A stretch of DNA of 64,000 nucleotides from Galbibacter sp. BG1 (GTDB taxonomy: Bacteria; Bacteroidota; Bacteroidia; Flavobacteriales; Flavobacteriaceae). Positions 17,561 through 25,120 of this stretch are shown one piece after another. The stretch spans positions 2,919,501-2,983,500 of the forward strand of contig NZ_CP058364.1 of NCBI RefSeq assembly GCF_013391805.1, in the 5' to 3' direction. The notes under the pieces are model-generated. The model was not told the origin of the DNA. It made no database searches and saw only the letters and a list, made by a program, of their open reading frames with translations. The stretch's first letter is position 1. Every line of letters begins with the position of its first letter. The position numbers and the translations under genes are program-made.

Positions 17561-18016
17561 TTAATATTCATCTTCCATAGTTTTGTCAATCCAATCAATA
17601 AAATTTTTCCATTTATAATTTGGGTCAGATTCAATTCCATTCGAGTTGTGGTCAAAAACAACTATAGGAAATTCACTTTCAGAACTTCGATTGTCAAAGC
17701 ACCAGAAGTCTCCATTATCTCGTTTAAAAGGTGTTAAGTATTTTGGAAAGTTTAACTCAGCATAATCTTTTAAAACCTCTTCTAAATTCATATAAGGTTC
17801 CAAATTTTTATTCGCAAAACCAAACCCTTCAAAAGCAAAATCTCCAATAGGAACTTCTTTACAATATTTGAGCTGAAAATCAATAAATGACTTTGGATAG
17901 TTACAATTATATTTCTCAATTAATTTATTCAAATCCGTTTCATTTGGTTCAGGTGAATTTGATGGAAATGCTTGAGCTCGGTCTGAATATTTTTCTTTTA
18001 AATCATTAAATGTCAT
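17561..18016 (-). CDS. SMI1/KNR4 (SUKH) family protein, cassette 13
   Basis: A 151-residue protein with the SMI1/KNR4 layout: LNKLIEKYNCNYPKSFIDF near the N-terminus, a central LEPYMNLEEVLKDYAELN helix, then FKRDNGDFWCFDNRS and FPIVVFDHNSNG, the conserved G-D-x-W/C-F-D and acidic segments, and a final WKNFIDWIDKTM. SUKH proteins are typically immunity proteins against polymorphic or contact-dependent toxins; no matching toxin is in this window. The start ATG is about 20 nt inside the cassette. Confidence 0.8.
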   Translation of the reverse strand: MTFNDLKEKYSDRAQAFPSNSPEPNETDLNKLIEKYNCNYPKSFIDFQLKYCKEVPIGDFAFEGFGFANKNLEPYMNLEEVLKDYAELNFPKYLTPFKRDNGDFWCFDNRSSESEFPIVVFDHNSNGIESDPNYKWKNFIDWIDKTMEDEY

Positions 18017-18034
18017 TTTCTGGAAATTGTGTAC

Positions 18035-18164
18035 AACGTTTATGCTATGTGTCCGTTGCGGTTTTAATTTCGAATATAATCAAAATAGTTGAGAGGTTTA
18101 TACTTGCGTTGATTTTCCGCTGAGGAAAATCAGCAGCAATGGCATATAGCTACTGTTGGGGCGC
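18035..18164 (-). repeat. attC of cassette 12 (family B)
   Basis: Outer arm GTTGGGGCGC at 18155-18164; inner arms as in cassette 21. Confidence 0.8.
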
Positions 18165-18337
18165 GTTACATTCCGTCGCCGCCCATAGTTTTTCAGTTCA
18201 GTTCCCTAAAGTTCGCATATTTTTGGATAGGGAAGGAGATTGGAGCTCCGTCGTACATTTCGTTCTGGAAACGAGTTTTGTCTGCTTTTTGGGTTGTCGT
18301 ATAGGAACTGGATTTTCTTTCCTTTAATGCGCCCCAA
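18037..18337 (-). other. Cassette 12: 301-bp non-coding cassette
   Basis: A copy of the 301-bp unit placed directly upstream, in transcription sense, of the SMI1/KNR4 cassette. No convincing gene. Confidence 0.65.
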
Positions 18338-18465
18338 CGTTTATGCTATGTGTCCGTTGCGGTTTCAATTTCGAATATAATCAAAATAGTTGAGAGCTCT
18401 GTTCTTGCGTTGATTTTCCGCTGAGGAAAATCAGCAGCAATGGCATATAGCTACTGTTGGGGCGC
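18336..18465 (-). repeat. attC of cassette 11 (family B)
   Basis: Outer arm GTTGGGGCGC at 18456-18465. Nearly the same as the attC of cassette 1. Confidence 0.8.
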
Positions 18466-18638
18466 GTTACATTCCGTCGCCGCCCATAGTTTTTCAGTTC
18501 AGTTCCCTAAAGTTCGCATATTTTTGGATAGGGAAGGAGATTGGAGTTCCGTCGTACATTTCGTGATGGAAACGAGTTTTGTCTGCTTTTTGGGTTGTCT
18601 TAGAGGAACTGGATTTTCTTTCCTTTAATGCGCCCCAA
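18338..18638 (-). other. Cassette 11: 301-bp non-coding cassette
   Basis: A tandem neighbour of cassette 12, nearly identical to the attI-proximal cassette 1. No convincing gene. Confidence 0.65.
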
Positions 18639-18753
18639 CGGTTATGTGTAAGACCAGTAATGCTATTCTCACGGCAAACAGGCTCTAAAAATCACTATTT
18701 GCCCAACTGCATGCTGATTTTGGCATTATTGGTTTTACACGGTGTTGCCCACC
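18637..18753 (-). repeat. attC of cassette 10 (singleton type)
   Basis: Outer arm GTTGCCCACC at 18744-18753 matches the cassette start. Inner arms GTGTAAGACCAGTAATGC and GCATTATTGGTTTTACAC. Confidence 0.75.
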
Positions 18754-18757
18754 GTTT

Positions 18758-19204
18758 TTATTCCGTTGTTTTTATTTCAATTGTTTGTTTCTTTTCAGAT
18801 GGATTTTTAATTCGAACGTTAATTTTTGAATAATTCCACTCGTTATTTATTCTGTCCGCTGTGATGTCCATTCGAGCTTTTCCTTTCGTTCCGATTATTC
18901 GAACTGTTGAGTTCACAGTTCGATAGTCATTGCTGTAGTCGGTTTGCCCCTCTAAGATTGCCATTTTGTCAATCGGTTCAATCTCGCCGAGTAATTCAGT
19001 CACTTTTTGGTCGGAATTTACTTTTTCAATTGCATTTGTGTAAAGTTCAGTATCTGCGTATGCTTGAGCAAAATCAGTCGCCATTCCGCTCATTCCAGAA
19101 GAAAAGAATACTGTAATCGCAATTACAAATATTCCACAAACTGGAACAAACCATTTCCAGTTCCGTTTCCACCAACTTTTATGTTCTATTAGTTCGTTAT
19201 TCAT
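18758..19204 (-). CDS. Coa1-family membrane protein, cassette 10
   Basis: A 148-residue protein with a basic, tryptophan-rich start (HKSWWKRNWKWF), one membrane anchor near residues 16-37, then an external domain (AYADTELYTNAIEKVNSDQK, VTELLGEIEPIDKMAILEG, and WNYSKINVRIK near the end) that matches the cytochrome-oxidase-assembly-factor Coa1-like family of flavobacterial proteins. Function in bacteria is unknown. The upstream in-frame ATG at 19297 would start inside the adjacent attC, so I chose the ATG at 19204. The stop TAA is part of the conserved GGAATAAAAACG cassette-end motif. Confidence 0.7.
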   Translation of the reverse strand: MNNELIEHKSWWKRNWKWFVPVCGIFVIAITVFFSSGMSGMATDFAQAYADTELYTNAIEKVNSDQKVTELLGEIEPIDKMAILEGQTDYSNDYRTVNSTVRIIGTKGKARMDITADRINNEWNYSKINVRIKNPSEKKQTIEIKTTE

Positions 19205-19246
19205 TTCATAAATTTTATTTCGTTCCGATTTTCTCAAATGGTGGGC

Positions 19247-19298
19247 AACGGTCAAATGTATGGCCTGTTTCAATAGGCTATACATATTGTTATGCACT
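19247..19298 (-). repeat. attC of cassette 9 (family E, very short)
   Basis: Only 52 bp: inner arms ATGTATGGCCTGTT and AATAGGCTATACAT form one near-continuous palindrome without a separate central hairpin. Outer arm GTTATGCACT at 19289-19298. Confidence 0.7.
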
Positions 19299-19664
19299 GT
19301 AATTTACTTACTTTTTCGCTTTGTGCGCTAAATTTTCTCAATTATTTTTCCGGAGCGGAACTTATGGTGTATATGCCCGATATGCACTGTAAGCGCCGTG
19401 TGGCGACTCCTTTACCTTTTTATTGGGGGCTGGTTCAACTTGGCAAACACTTGACATTGTCAAATATTTACGCTACCTTGACCAAAAGCTTTTTGTTCGC
19501 TCACATGCGTACCGGTAAGTGTAACTTTCCCACGATGCCAATCGAAAAAGCTTGTCCGTAAACCTTCCAAAACGTCAGGTTACCGCTCCTTCCCATAAAA
19601 ACCTTAAAGTAAGCAGCCCAGGAAAAACGAATTGTGTCCGCCGTAAGTAAATTATTGTGCCTAA
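19249..19664 (-). other. Cassette 9: 416-bp cassette without an assured gene
   Basis: Matches cassette 5 throughout. The cassette ends form an unusually long inverted repeat (20 of 23 bases). On the minus strand a frame open from the cassette start contains RFSWAAYFKVFMGRS and ends after 31 codons from its ATG; a second short frame starts MSSVCQVEPAPNKKVKE. Both look protein-like, so this may be a decayed or mini-protein cassette. A plus-strand frame of 89 codons opposes the cassette direction. Confidence 0.5.
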
Positions 19665-19793
19665 CGTGTTTGTATATGGTTTGTTGCGTGGTTTAAGCAA
19701 CTAATTTAGCAAATAAAAACCGAATAGAAAATCCGCGAGGATTTTCGTAAGTAGGCTAGAACTAGCAATAAATTATATACGGTGTTGTAGTGC
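19663..19793 (-). repeat. attC of cassette 8 (family A)
   Basis: Outer arm GTTGTAGTGC at 19784-19793 matches the cassette start. Inner arms GTATATGGTTTG and AATTATATAC; central hairpin GAAAATC/GATTTTC. Confidence 0.8.
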
Positions 19794-19797
19794 GTTT

Positions 19798-20796
19798 TTA
19801 TTTTAACTTATTTTCATTTTCTATAATTCCGTTAAATTGTTTCTTATAATTCTCTTTTTCCATAAAAGGATAAATTCTCTCATTATTTTCAAATTCTCCC
19901 TTTAATAATTGATAGAAAGAATTATTTTGATTAGATTTTTTGTTCTTCTTTGTACTTGTAAGGTTGAAAATTTTAGTTAATGAATTAGCAAATTTTCTTC
20001 TATCTCCATTCTTTATTTCCGCTATCCATCCTTTTTTTTCCAATTCTAAAATTAATTCACAAAGTTCTTGTTGAGAACCATTCCAATCGATGCTGAAAAT
20101 ATTATTTTCTACGTAATTTAATTCATTTCCAATACTTAAGTTTTCAGTTGAAATCGTTAATAAATTTAATCGTTGTTCTATAAATTCAATAAGCATTTCT
20201 AATATCAAGTCAGATATTTGTTTATTAAGTTTAACACACCAAAATAAATCTATTTGCTTTGTTTTATCTTTTAAAACACTTTTATATCTATTTAAAATAC
20301 TTAATAAAATTTTCGTTTCATCATTTATTCCAACAAAGTAATGTTGCTTTAAGGTATTTGCTAAAAAGTCTTCGTAGTTATAAACTAAACAATGAAAAAA
20401 TGTTGATATAAAATCTTCAATTGTTTCAGAGTTGTGTTCTGGTTTAAAAGTCTTTCTTTTTTCAAGAAGTTCATTTTTTTTGTCTATTGATAATTGATTA
20501 TCAAGTTCAATTAATTCATAGTGCAATTCAAATATTTCTGTAGCAAAAACTGAAACACTAATTTCTTGATTTGCTTCTTCTATTTCTAAAGGGAAATTTT
20601 TAAAAATCAAGTCGTAATAATGTAAAACTTCTTTTTTATTAAATTTCCTAAATATCATTCTACTTAATGAAGTTATTTCTAATTCATCTTTCCATAATAT
20701 TTGGTTAATGTCATCAATTTTTTTTGCGAAATGTAAAGAGTGTAATATCATCTTGTTTTTTGTTTCAAATGTAGAGTGAATAAATTCAAATTTCAA
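19798..20796 (-). CDS. Unknown helical protein with an RteC-like C-terminal region, cassette 8
   Basis: A 332-residue, mostly helical protein. The C-terminal third (FSIDWNGSQQELCELILELE, then RRKFANSLTKIFNL) resembles the C-terminal region of RteC-type proteins of Bacteroidota mobile elements, but the match is from memory and weak. No membrane segments. The frame starts with TTG at 20796; an ATG at 20751 (MILHSLHFAKK) is the alternative. It is the largest cargo gene in the array. Confidence 0.55.
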   Translation of the reverse strand: MKFEFIHSTFETKNKMILHSLHFAKKIDDINQILWKDELEITSLSRMIFRKFNKKEVLHYYDLIFKNFPLEIEEANQEISVSVFATEIFELHYELIELDNQLSIDKKNELLEKRKTFKPEHNSETIEDFISTFFHCLVYNYEDFLANTLKQHYFVGINDETKILLSILNRYKSVLKDKTKQIDLFWCVKLNKQISDLILEMLIEFIEQRLNLLTISTENLSIGNELNYVENNIFSIDWNGSQQELCELILELEKKGWIAEIKNGDRRKFANSLTKIFNLTSTKKNKKSNQNNSFYQLLKGEFENNERIYPFMEKENYKKQFNGIIENENKLK

Positions 20797-20837
20797 TTAC
20801 ATCTCACTTACGGTATGTCGTTTCTCAAATGCACTAC

Positions 20838-20970
20838 AACGGTCTAGTATAACCGTCAGTTACGGGTTAATATACGCAGACTTTTCGGTTTAGCAGAGGT
20901 GTTAGCAATTCCGAGTGGATTCGGACGTAGTCGAATCCGCCGTAATTGCGGTTATACATTGTTAGCAAAC
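20838..20970 (-). repeat. attC of cassette 7 (singleton type)
   Basis: Outer arm GTTAGCAAAC at 20961-20970 matches the cassette start. Inner arms GTATAACCGTCAGTTACG and CGTAATTGCGGTTATAC; central hairpin GGATTCG/CGAATCC. Confidence 0.8.
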
Positions 20971-21471
20971 GTTTTTATTTGTCGGTTCAATTATTATTTT
21001 TTTCATTCCGTTTATAAAATTCAGTTCCATTAGTTTTGTCGAAATCCATAAAAAAGGAAACAGAACAAACCATAAGCAACCAAATCCAGTATAATAACCA
21101 AAATTTTTTCCGTCAAATTTTTTATTCCAATACACTTTTGACTGATAGTGTTTTCCGAGTAAGTAAAAATCCTTACTCGACCAGCCTTTTTCAAGTGCAG
21201 GTTCAAGAAATTCATTCAGTCGTTGCTTTTCCGTTTCGTTAAATTCCGCTTCCCAAAATTCTCCAGACCAACCTTTCGTTTTAGAATTATAGAATTGAAC
21301 ATCTCCGATTTTCTTCCAATCTTCGTCAGGATAAATAAAGTCAAACCTTGTTTTGGTCAGATTGTGAGTCAAACTATAAATTCCAATTTCTCCAATTTGA
21401 GTTTTATCATCAATTTTGAATTCAGAAATTGGTTTAAATGTTGATTCTATGTATTCTTTCCAGTCTTTCAC
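20962..21471 (-). CDS. Unknown membrane-anchored protein, cassette 7
   Basis: A 169-residue protein with an acidic/aromatic soluble part (FDFIYPDEDWKKIGDVQFY, WSGEFWEAEFNETEKQRL, EPALEKGWSSKDFYLLG) and one membrane segment near residues 124-147 (GCLWFVLFPFLWIS). The start is GTG at 21471, about 16 nt inside the cassette. The last codons (AAA AAC GTT TGC TAA) come from the cassette-end motif and the attC arm, so the stop is in the recombination site. No family recognised. Confidence 0.6.
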   Translation of the reverse strand: MKDWKEYIESTFKPISEFKIDDKTQIGEIGIYSLTHNLTKTRFDFIYPDEDWKKIGDVQFYNSKTKGWSGEFWEAEFNETEKQRLNEFLEPALEKGWSSKDFYLLGKHYQSKVYWNKKFDGKNFGYYTGFGCLWFVLFPFLWISTKLMELNFINGMKKIIIEPTNKNVC

Positions 21472-21484
21472 TCAAATGTTTGCT

Positions 21485-21614
21485 AACGGTTTTGTGTATG
21501 ATTAGTGGCGTGTTTAAGCACCTAATTCAGCAAATAAAAACTGAATAGAAAATCCGCGAGGATTTTCGTAAGCAAGCTCTAACTAGCCATTAATTATACA
21601 CGGTGTTACCACAC
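21485..21614 (-). repeat. attC of cassette 6 (family A variant)
   Basis: Outer arm GTTACCACAC at 21605-21614 matches the cassette start. Inner arms GTGTATGATTAGTGGC and GCCATTAATTATACAC; central hairpin GAAAATC/GATTTTC. Confidence 0.8.
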
Positions 21615-22247
21615 GTTTTTTATTTCAGGTTGATATTTATATGGATTTTCAAATTCAGTTTTTCCATCGTGATAGATTAAAAATTCCACGTTATTTTCTT
21701 TAAATTCTATAGTTTCTATTTTATTGATTCCAGTCACGCAAGAATTATTCCCAACGTATTGTTGCTTATCCAAAATTCCGAATTGTGATTTCGTAATTAC
21801 TAAACTTTCTCCACAAGCGAAAAATCCGCCAACTCGAACTTCCACATTATGATTTTCATTAATTTCCGATTTTGCCATAGGTGATTGAAAAGGAAGAGTT
21901 ATCAAATAAAAAAAGACAAGTCCTATTTCCGAAAACAAACTTAAAATTCCAAAAACAAAGATTGGTATTGTCAAAATTCCGCTCAATATTTTAGTCATAC
22001 TTTTTTTAGTCAATCCGAAAAGTAGAATTGTAGACAGCAAGAAAATCAGCCCGATTATTGAGGTTGTGTATTTTCCTTTTAGTCGGAAGTCAAAAACCAG
22101 AAGTACAATACAGATTAAAATTCCGATTAATGAGTAAAATGAGATTTTTTTAATAACTTTTTCCAATTTTGGAAAGTTGTATTTTTTCAAAATCAGCACA
22201 AAACTAATTCCTGAAAATATTGTTATTAAAACTATAAATGTCGTCAT
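21606..22247 (-). CDS. Unknown membrane protein, cassette 6
   Basis: A 213-residue protein with about four N-terminal membrane segments (residues 2-20, 35-52, 60-78, 86-122) and a soluble C-terminal domain with two cysteines (GGFFACGESLV and NNSCVTG). It ends KNVW with the TAA inside the attC arm. The ATG is about 19 nt inside the cassette. No family recognised. Confidence 0.6.
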   Translation of the reverse strand: MTTFIVLITIFSGISFVLILKKYNFPKLEKVIKKISFYSLIGILICIVLLVFDFRLKGKYTTSIIGLIFLLSTILLFGLTKKSMTKILSGILTIPIFVFGILSLFSEIGLVFFYLITLPFQSPMAKSEINENHNVEVRVGGFFACGESLVITKSQFGILDKQQYVGNNSCVTGINKIETIEFKENNVEFLIYHDGKTEFENPYKYQPEIKNVW

Positions 22248-22263
22248 TTCTCAAATGTGTGGT

Positions 22264-22315
22264 AACGGTCAAATGTATGGCCTGTTTCAATAGGCTATAC
22301 ATATTGTTATGCACT
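22264..22315 (-). repeat. attC of cassette 5 (family E, very short)
   Basis: Same 52-bp site as in cassette 9, outer arm GTTATGCACT at 22306-22315. Confidence 0.7.
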
Positions 22316-22681
22316 GTAATTTACTTACTTTTTCGCTTTGTGCGCTAAATTTTCTCAATTATTTTTCCGGAGCGGAACTTATGGTGTATATGCCCGATAT
22401 GCACTGTAAGCGCCGTGTGGCGACTCCTTTACCTTTTTATTGGGGGCTGGTTCAACTTGGCAAACACTTGACATTGTCAAATATTTACGCTACCTTGACC
22501 AAAAGCTTTTTGTTCGCTCACATGCGTACCGGTAAGTGTAACTTTCCCACGATGCCAATCGAAAAAGCTTGTCCGTAAACCTTCCAAAACGTCAGGTTAC
22601 CGCTCCTTCCCATAAAAACCTTAAAGTAAGCAGCCCAGGAAAAACGAATTGTGTCCGCCGTAAGTAAATTATTGTGCCTAA
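22266..22681 (-). other. Cassette 5: 416-bp cassette without an assured gene
   Basis: A second copy of the cassette at 19249-19664, located three cassettes away. See that entry for possible mini-ORFs. Confidence 0.5.
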
Positions 22682-22808
22682 CGGTTTTGTGTATGATTTC
22701 GTTGCGTGTTTGAGCAACTAAATTAGCAAATACAAACCGAATAGAAAATCTGTGAGGATTTTCGTAAGTAGGCGATTACTAGCAATGAATTATACACGTT
22801 GTTGGCAA
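22680..22808 (-). repeat. attC of cassette 4 (family A)
   Basis: Outer arm GTTGGCAA at 22801-22808. Same sequence as the attC of cassettes 3, 14 and 16. Confidence 0.85.
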
Positions 22809-22811
22809 TAG

Positions 22812-23396
22812 TTATTTTATTTTCTTTCCGTTTTTATATTCTTTTTTTGTTTCGGCTCCATCATCTTTTAGGCAATATTCTATTCCGTTTTTCTTTCCAT
22901 TTATAAATTCACAACGATATTTCAATTTCTCTCCGTCTTCTGAATATCCCAATTCAAGTCCGTTTTTCTTTTTACCAAGGTATTGACAGCTATAAGTCAG
23001 TTTTCCGTTTTTAAATTGTTCTACAAGAATTTTTATTCCATCATTGTTATAGGTTGTTGTTTCAAAGATTTCGCCTTCTAAATTGTATTTAATTTCTTTT
23101 GAAAGAACTAATGGTTTTTCAGGATTGTAAATGCTCTTATTGGATACTCTTATTTCTTTTCCATTATAATATAAATTGCTCGAGAGAATTATTCCATTTT
23201 TATATACCTCTTCATAAACTAAATGTCCATTTTTCCGTTTGCTTTGAGCAGTTCCAGTAAAGAGTTTATCATTTGAAACTTTATAAACCAAATTATTCTC
23301 AATGTAGGTTTCTTTCATTCCGATTTTTTCTTGCGAAATCAGTTCATTGAAAGTAAAGAACATTAATAAAATCAATATGTTTCTAAATTTGGTCAT
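22812..23396 (-). CDS. Secreted MORN-repeat protein, cassette 4 (copy 3 of 4)
   Basis: Protein identical to that at 15210-15794. It lies directly next to copy 4 in tandem. Start ATG 12 nt inside the cassette, with the leader supplied by the neighbouring attC. Confidence 0.8.
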   Translation of the reverse strand: MTKFRNILILLMFFTFNELISQEKIGMKETYIENNLVYKVSNDKLFTGTAQSKRKNGHLVYEEVYKNGIILSSNLYYNGKEIRVSNKSIYNPEKPLVLSKEIKYNLEGEIFETTTYNNDGIKILVEQFKNGKLTYSCQYLGKKKNGLELGYSEDGEKLKYRCEFINGKKNGIEYCLKDDGAETKKEYKNGKKIK

Positions 23397-23406
23397 AATT
23401 ATTGCC

Positions 23407-23535
23407 AACGGTTTTGTGTATGATTTCGTTGCGTGTTTGAGCAACTAAATTAGCAAATACAAACCGAATAGAAAATCTGTGAGGATTTTCGTAAGTAGGC
23501 GATTACTAGCAATGAATTATACACGTTGTTGGCAA
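23407..23535 (-). repeat. attC of cassette 3 (family A)
   Basis: Outer arm GTTGGCAA at 23528-23535. Confidence 0.85.
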
Positions 23536-23538
23536 TAG

Positions 23539-24123
23539 TTATTTTATTTTCTTTCCGTTTTTATATTCTTTTTTTGTTTCGGCTCCATCATCTTTTAGGC
23601 AATATTCTATTCCGTTTTTCTTTCCATTTATAAATTCACAACGATATTTCAATTTCTCTCCGTCTTCTGAATATCCCAATTCAAGTCCGTTTTTCTTTTT
23701 ACCAAGGTATTGACAGCTATAAGTCAGTTTTCCGTTTTTAAATTGTTCTACAAGAATTTTTATTCCATCATTGTTATAGGTTGTTGTTTCAAAGATTTCG
23801 CCTTCTAAATTGTATTTAATTTCTTTTGAAAGAACTAATGGTTTTTCAGGATTGTAAATGCTCTTATTGGATACTCTTATTTCTTTTCCATTATAATATA
23901 AATTGCTCGAGAGAATTATTCCATTTTTATATACCTCTTCATAAACTAAATGTCCATTTTTCCGTTTGCTTTGAGCAGTTCCAGTAAAGAGTTTATCATT
24001 TGAAACTTTATAAACCAAATTATTCTCAATGTAGGTTTCTTTCATTCCGATTTTTTCTTGCGAAATCAGTTCATTGAAAGTAAAGAACATTAATAAAATC
24101 AATATGTTTCTAAATTTGGTCAT
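23539..24123 (-). CDS. Secreted MORN-repeat protein, cassette 3 (copy 4 of 4)
   Basis: Protein identical to that at 15210-15794. Preceded, in transcription sense, by the HigBA cassette, so it could be read from the higBA promoter through the attC. Confidence 0.8.
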   Translation of the reverse strand: MTKFRNILILLMFFTFNELISQEKIGMKETYIENNLVYKVSNDKLFTGTAQSKRKNGHLVYEEVYKNGIILSSNLYYNGKEIRVSNKSIYNPEKPLVLSKEIKYNLEGEIFETTTYNNDGIKILVEQFKNGKLTYSCQYLGKKKNGLELGYSEDGEKLKYRCEFINGKKNGIEYCLKDDGAETKKEYKNGKKIK

Positions 24124-24133
24124 AATTATTGCC

Positions 24134-24324
24134 AACGGTTTTGTATATGGCTCGTAGCGTGTAAATTAGCGATAACTATTCGGTTAAGCACGAGCCGAAT
24201 TTTTTAATTTTCTTATTACCTTTTTTTCAATAAGCCAAATTAAAAAATTTGGCGGACTTGCAAAAATGCCTTAACTTCGATTAAGTAACTATTTAGCTAT
24301 GAGCTATATACGTTGTTAGGCAAC
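24134..24324 (-). repeat. attC of cassette 2 (family C, long)
   Basis: Outer arm GTTAGGCAAC at 24315-24324. One base shorter than the copy at 11569-11760, in a T run. Confidence 0.8.
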
Positions 24325-24618
24325 GTTTTTATTTCCGTAATGTTCAATTTCGTTCAGCTCTTTTTGTTTACTTTCTTTTTCCTCTTCGATGTCATAATCA
24401 TCTTGAATTCCAAGCCAAAATTTTGCAGAATTTCCAAAATATTTACTCAATCGTAAGGCAGTGTCTGCTGTGATTCTGCGTTTACCTTTTATAATTTCAG
24501 ATATTCGAGTTTGAGGAATTTTCAAGTCCTTTGAAAGTCGGTATGCCGTAATTTCAAGTGGTTCAAGAAATTCAAAATTCAAAATTTCTCCTGGATGTAC
24601 GTTTGCTAACTTTTCCAT
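24316..24618 (-). CDS. higA: HigA-family antitoxin, cassette 2
   Basis: Same 100-residue protein as at 11752-12054 (XRE domain, HPGEIL start, stop codon in the attC arm). With the toxin gene it forms cassette 2, next to the newest cassette. Confidence 0.9.
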   Translation of the reverse strand: MEKLANVHPGEILNFEFLEPLEITAYRLSKDLKIPQTRISEIIKGKRRITADTALRLSKYFGNSAKFWLGIQDDYDIEEEKESKQKELNEIEHYGNKNVA

Positions 24619-24631
24619 TATTTTACTTTTT

Positions 24632-24913
24632 TTAGTGATAATCGATTATTTCCACTTCGCTTGCGTTTCCGCTTTCCCAATTGAATATAATCCGCCATTG
24701 TTTATTAATCCGAATACTGTAAAACTCTTTTAATTTCCCAGTTAGTTTTTCAAGTCGGTTTGAAGGCGGAATTTTCAAATCGGATATATCCTGCGAATTA
24801 TTCAACATTCTTAATTTCCGACGTCCAACGTTCTGTATTTCAATCGGCATTTTTTTTACTCGGATTCCATTCCAGATTTGTTCCGTCTGTTTTGAGCCAA
24901 AAGAAATAATCAT
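24632..24913 (-). CDS. higB: HigB-family toxin, cassette 2
   Basis: Same 93-residue protein as at 12068-12349, with the RIIFNWE active-site block. Located 13 bp upstream of higA; promoter candidate at 24938-24945. Confidence 0.9.
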   Translation of the reverse strand: MIISFGSKQTEQIWNGIRVKKMPIEIQNVGRRKLRMLNNSQDISDLKIPPSNRLEKLTGKLKEFYSIRINKQWRIIFNWESGNASEVEIIDYH

Positions 24914-24937
24914 AGTTTTGTTTTACGTTACTAACGT

Positions 24938-24945
24938 CAAAGATA
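24938..24945 (-). promoter_or_regulatory. Candidate -7 element TATCTTTG for higBA (cassette 2)
   Basis: Same element and spacing as in cassette 22. Confidence 0.5.
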
Positions 24946-24990
24946 AGTAAATTATTTGAATGTTTGCAGATTTTTTTTCAAATGTTGCCT

Positions 24991-25120
24991 AACGTTTATG
25001 CTATGTGTCCGTTGCGGTTTCAATTTCGAATATAATCAAAATAGTTGAGAGCTCTGTTCTTGCGTTGATTTTCCGCTGAGGAAAATCAGCAGCAATGGCA
25101 TATAGCTACTGTTGGGGCGC
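24991..25120 (-). repeat. attC of cassette 1 (family B)
   Basis: Outer arm GTTGGGGCGC at 25111-25120; inner arms TTATGCTATGTGTCC and GGCATATAGCTAC; central hairpin GATTTTC/GAAAATC. Confidence 0.8.

Noticed and set aside
19292-19561. 89-codon plus-strand frame in cassettes 5 and 9 as a gene
   Set aside because: It begins in the cassette-end inverted repeat and opposes all other cassette genes; composition is unremarkable.
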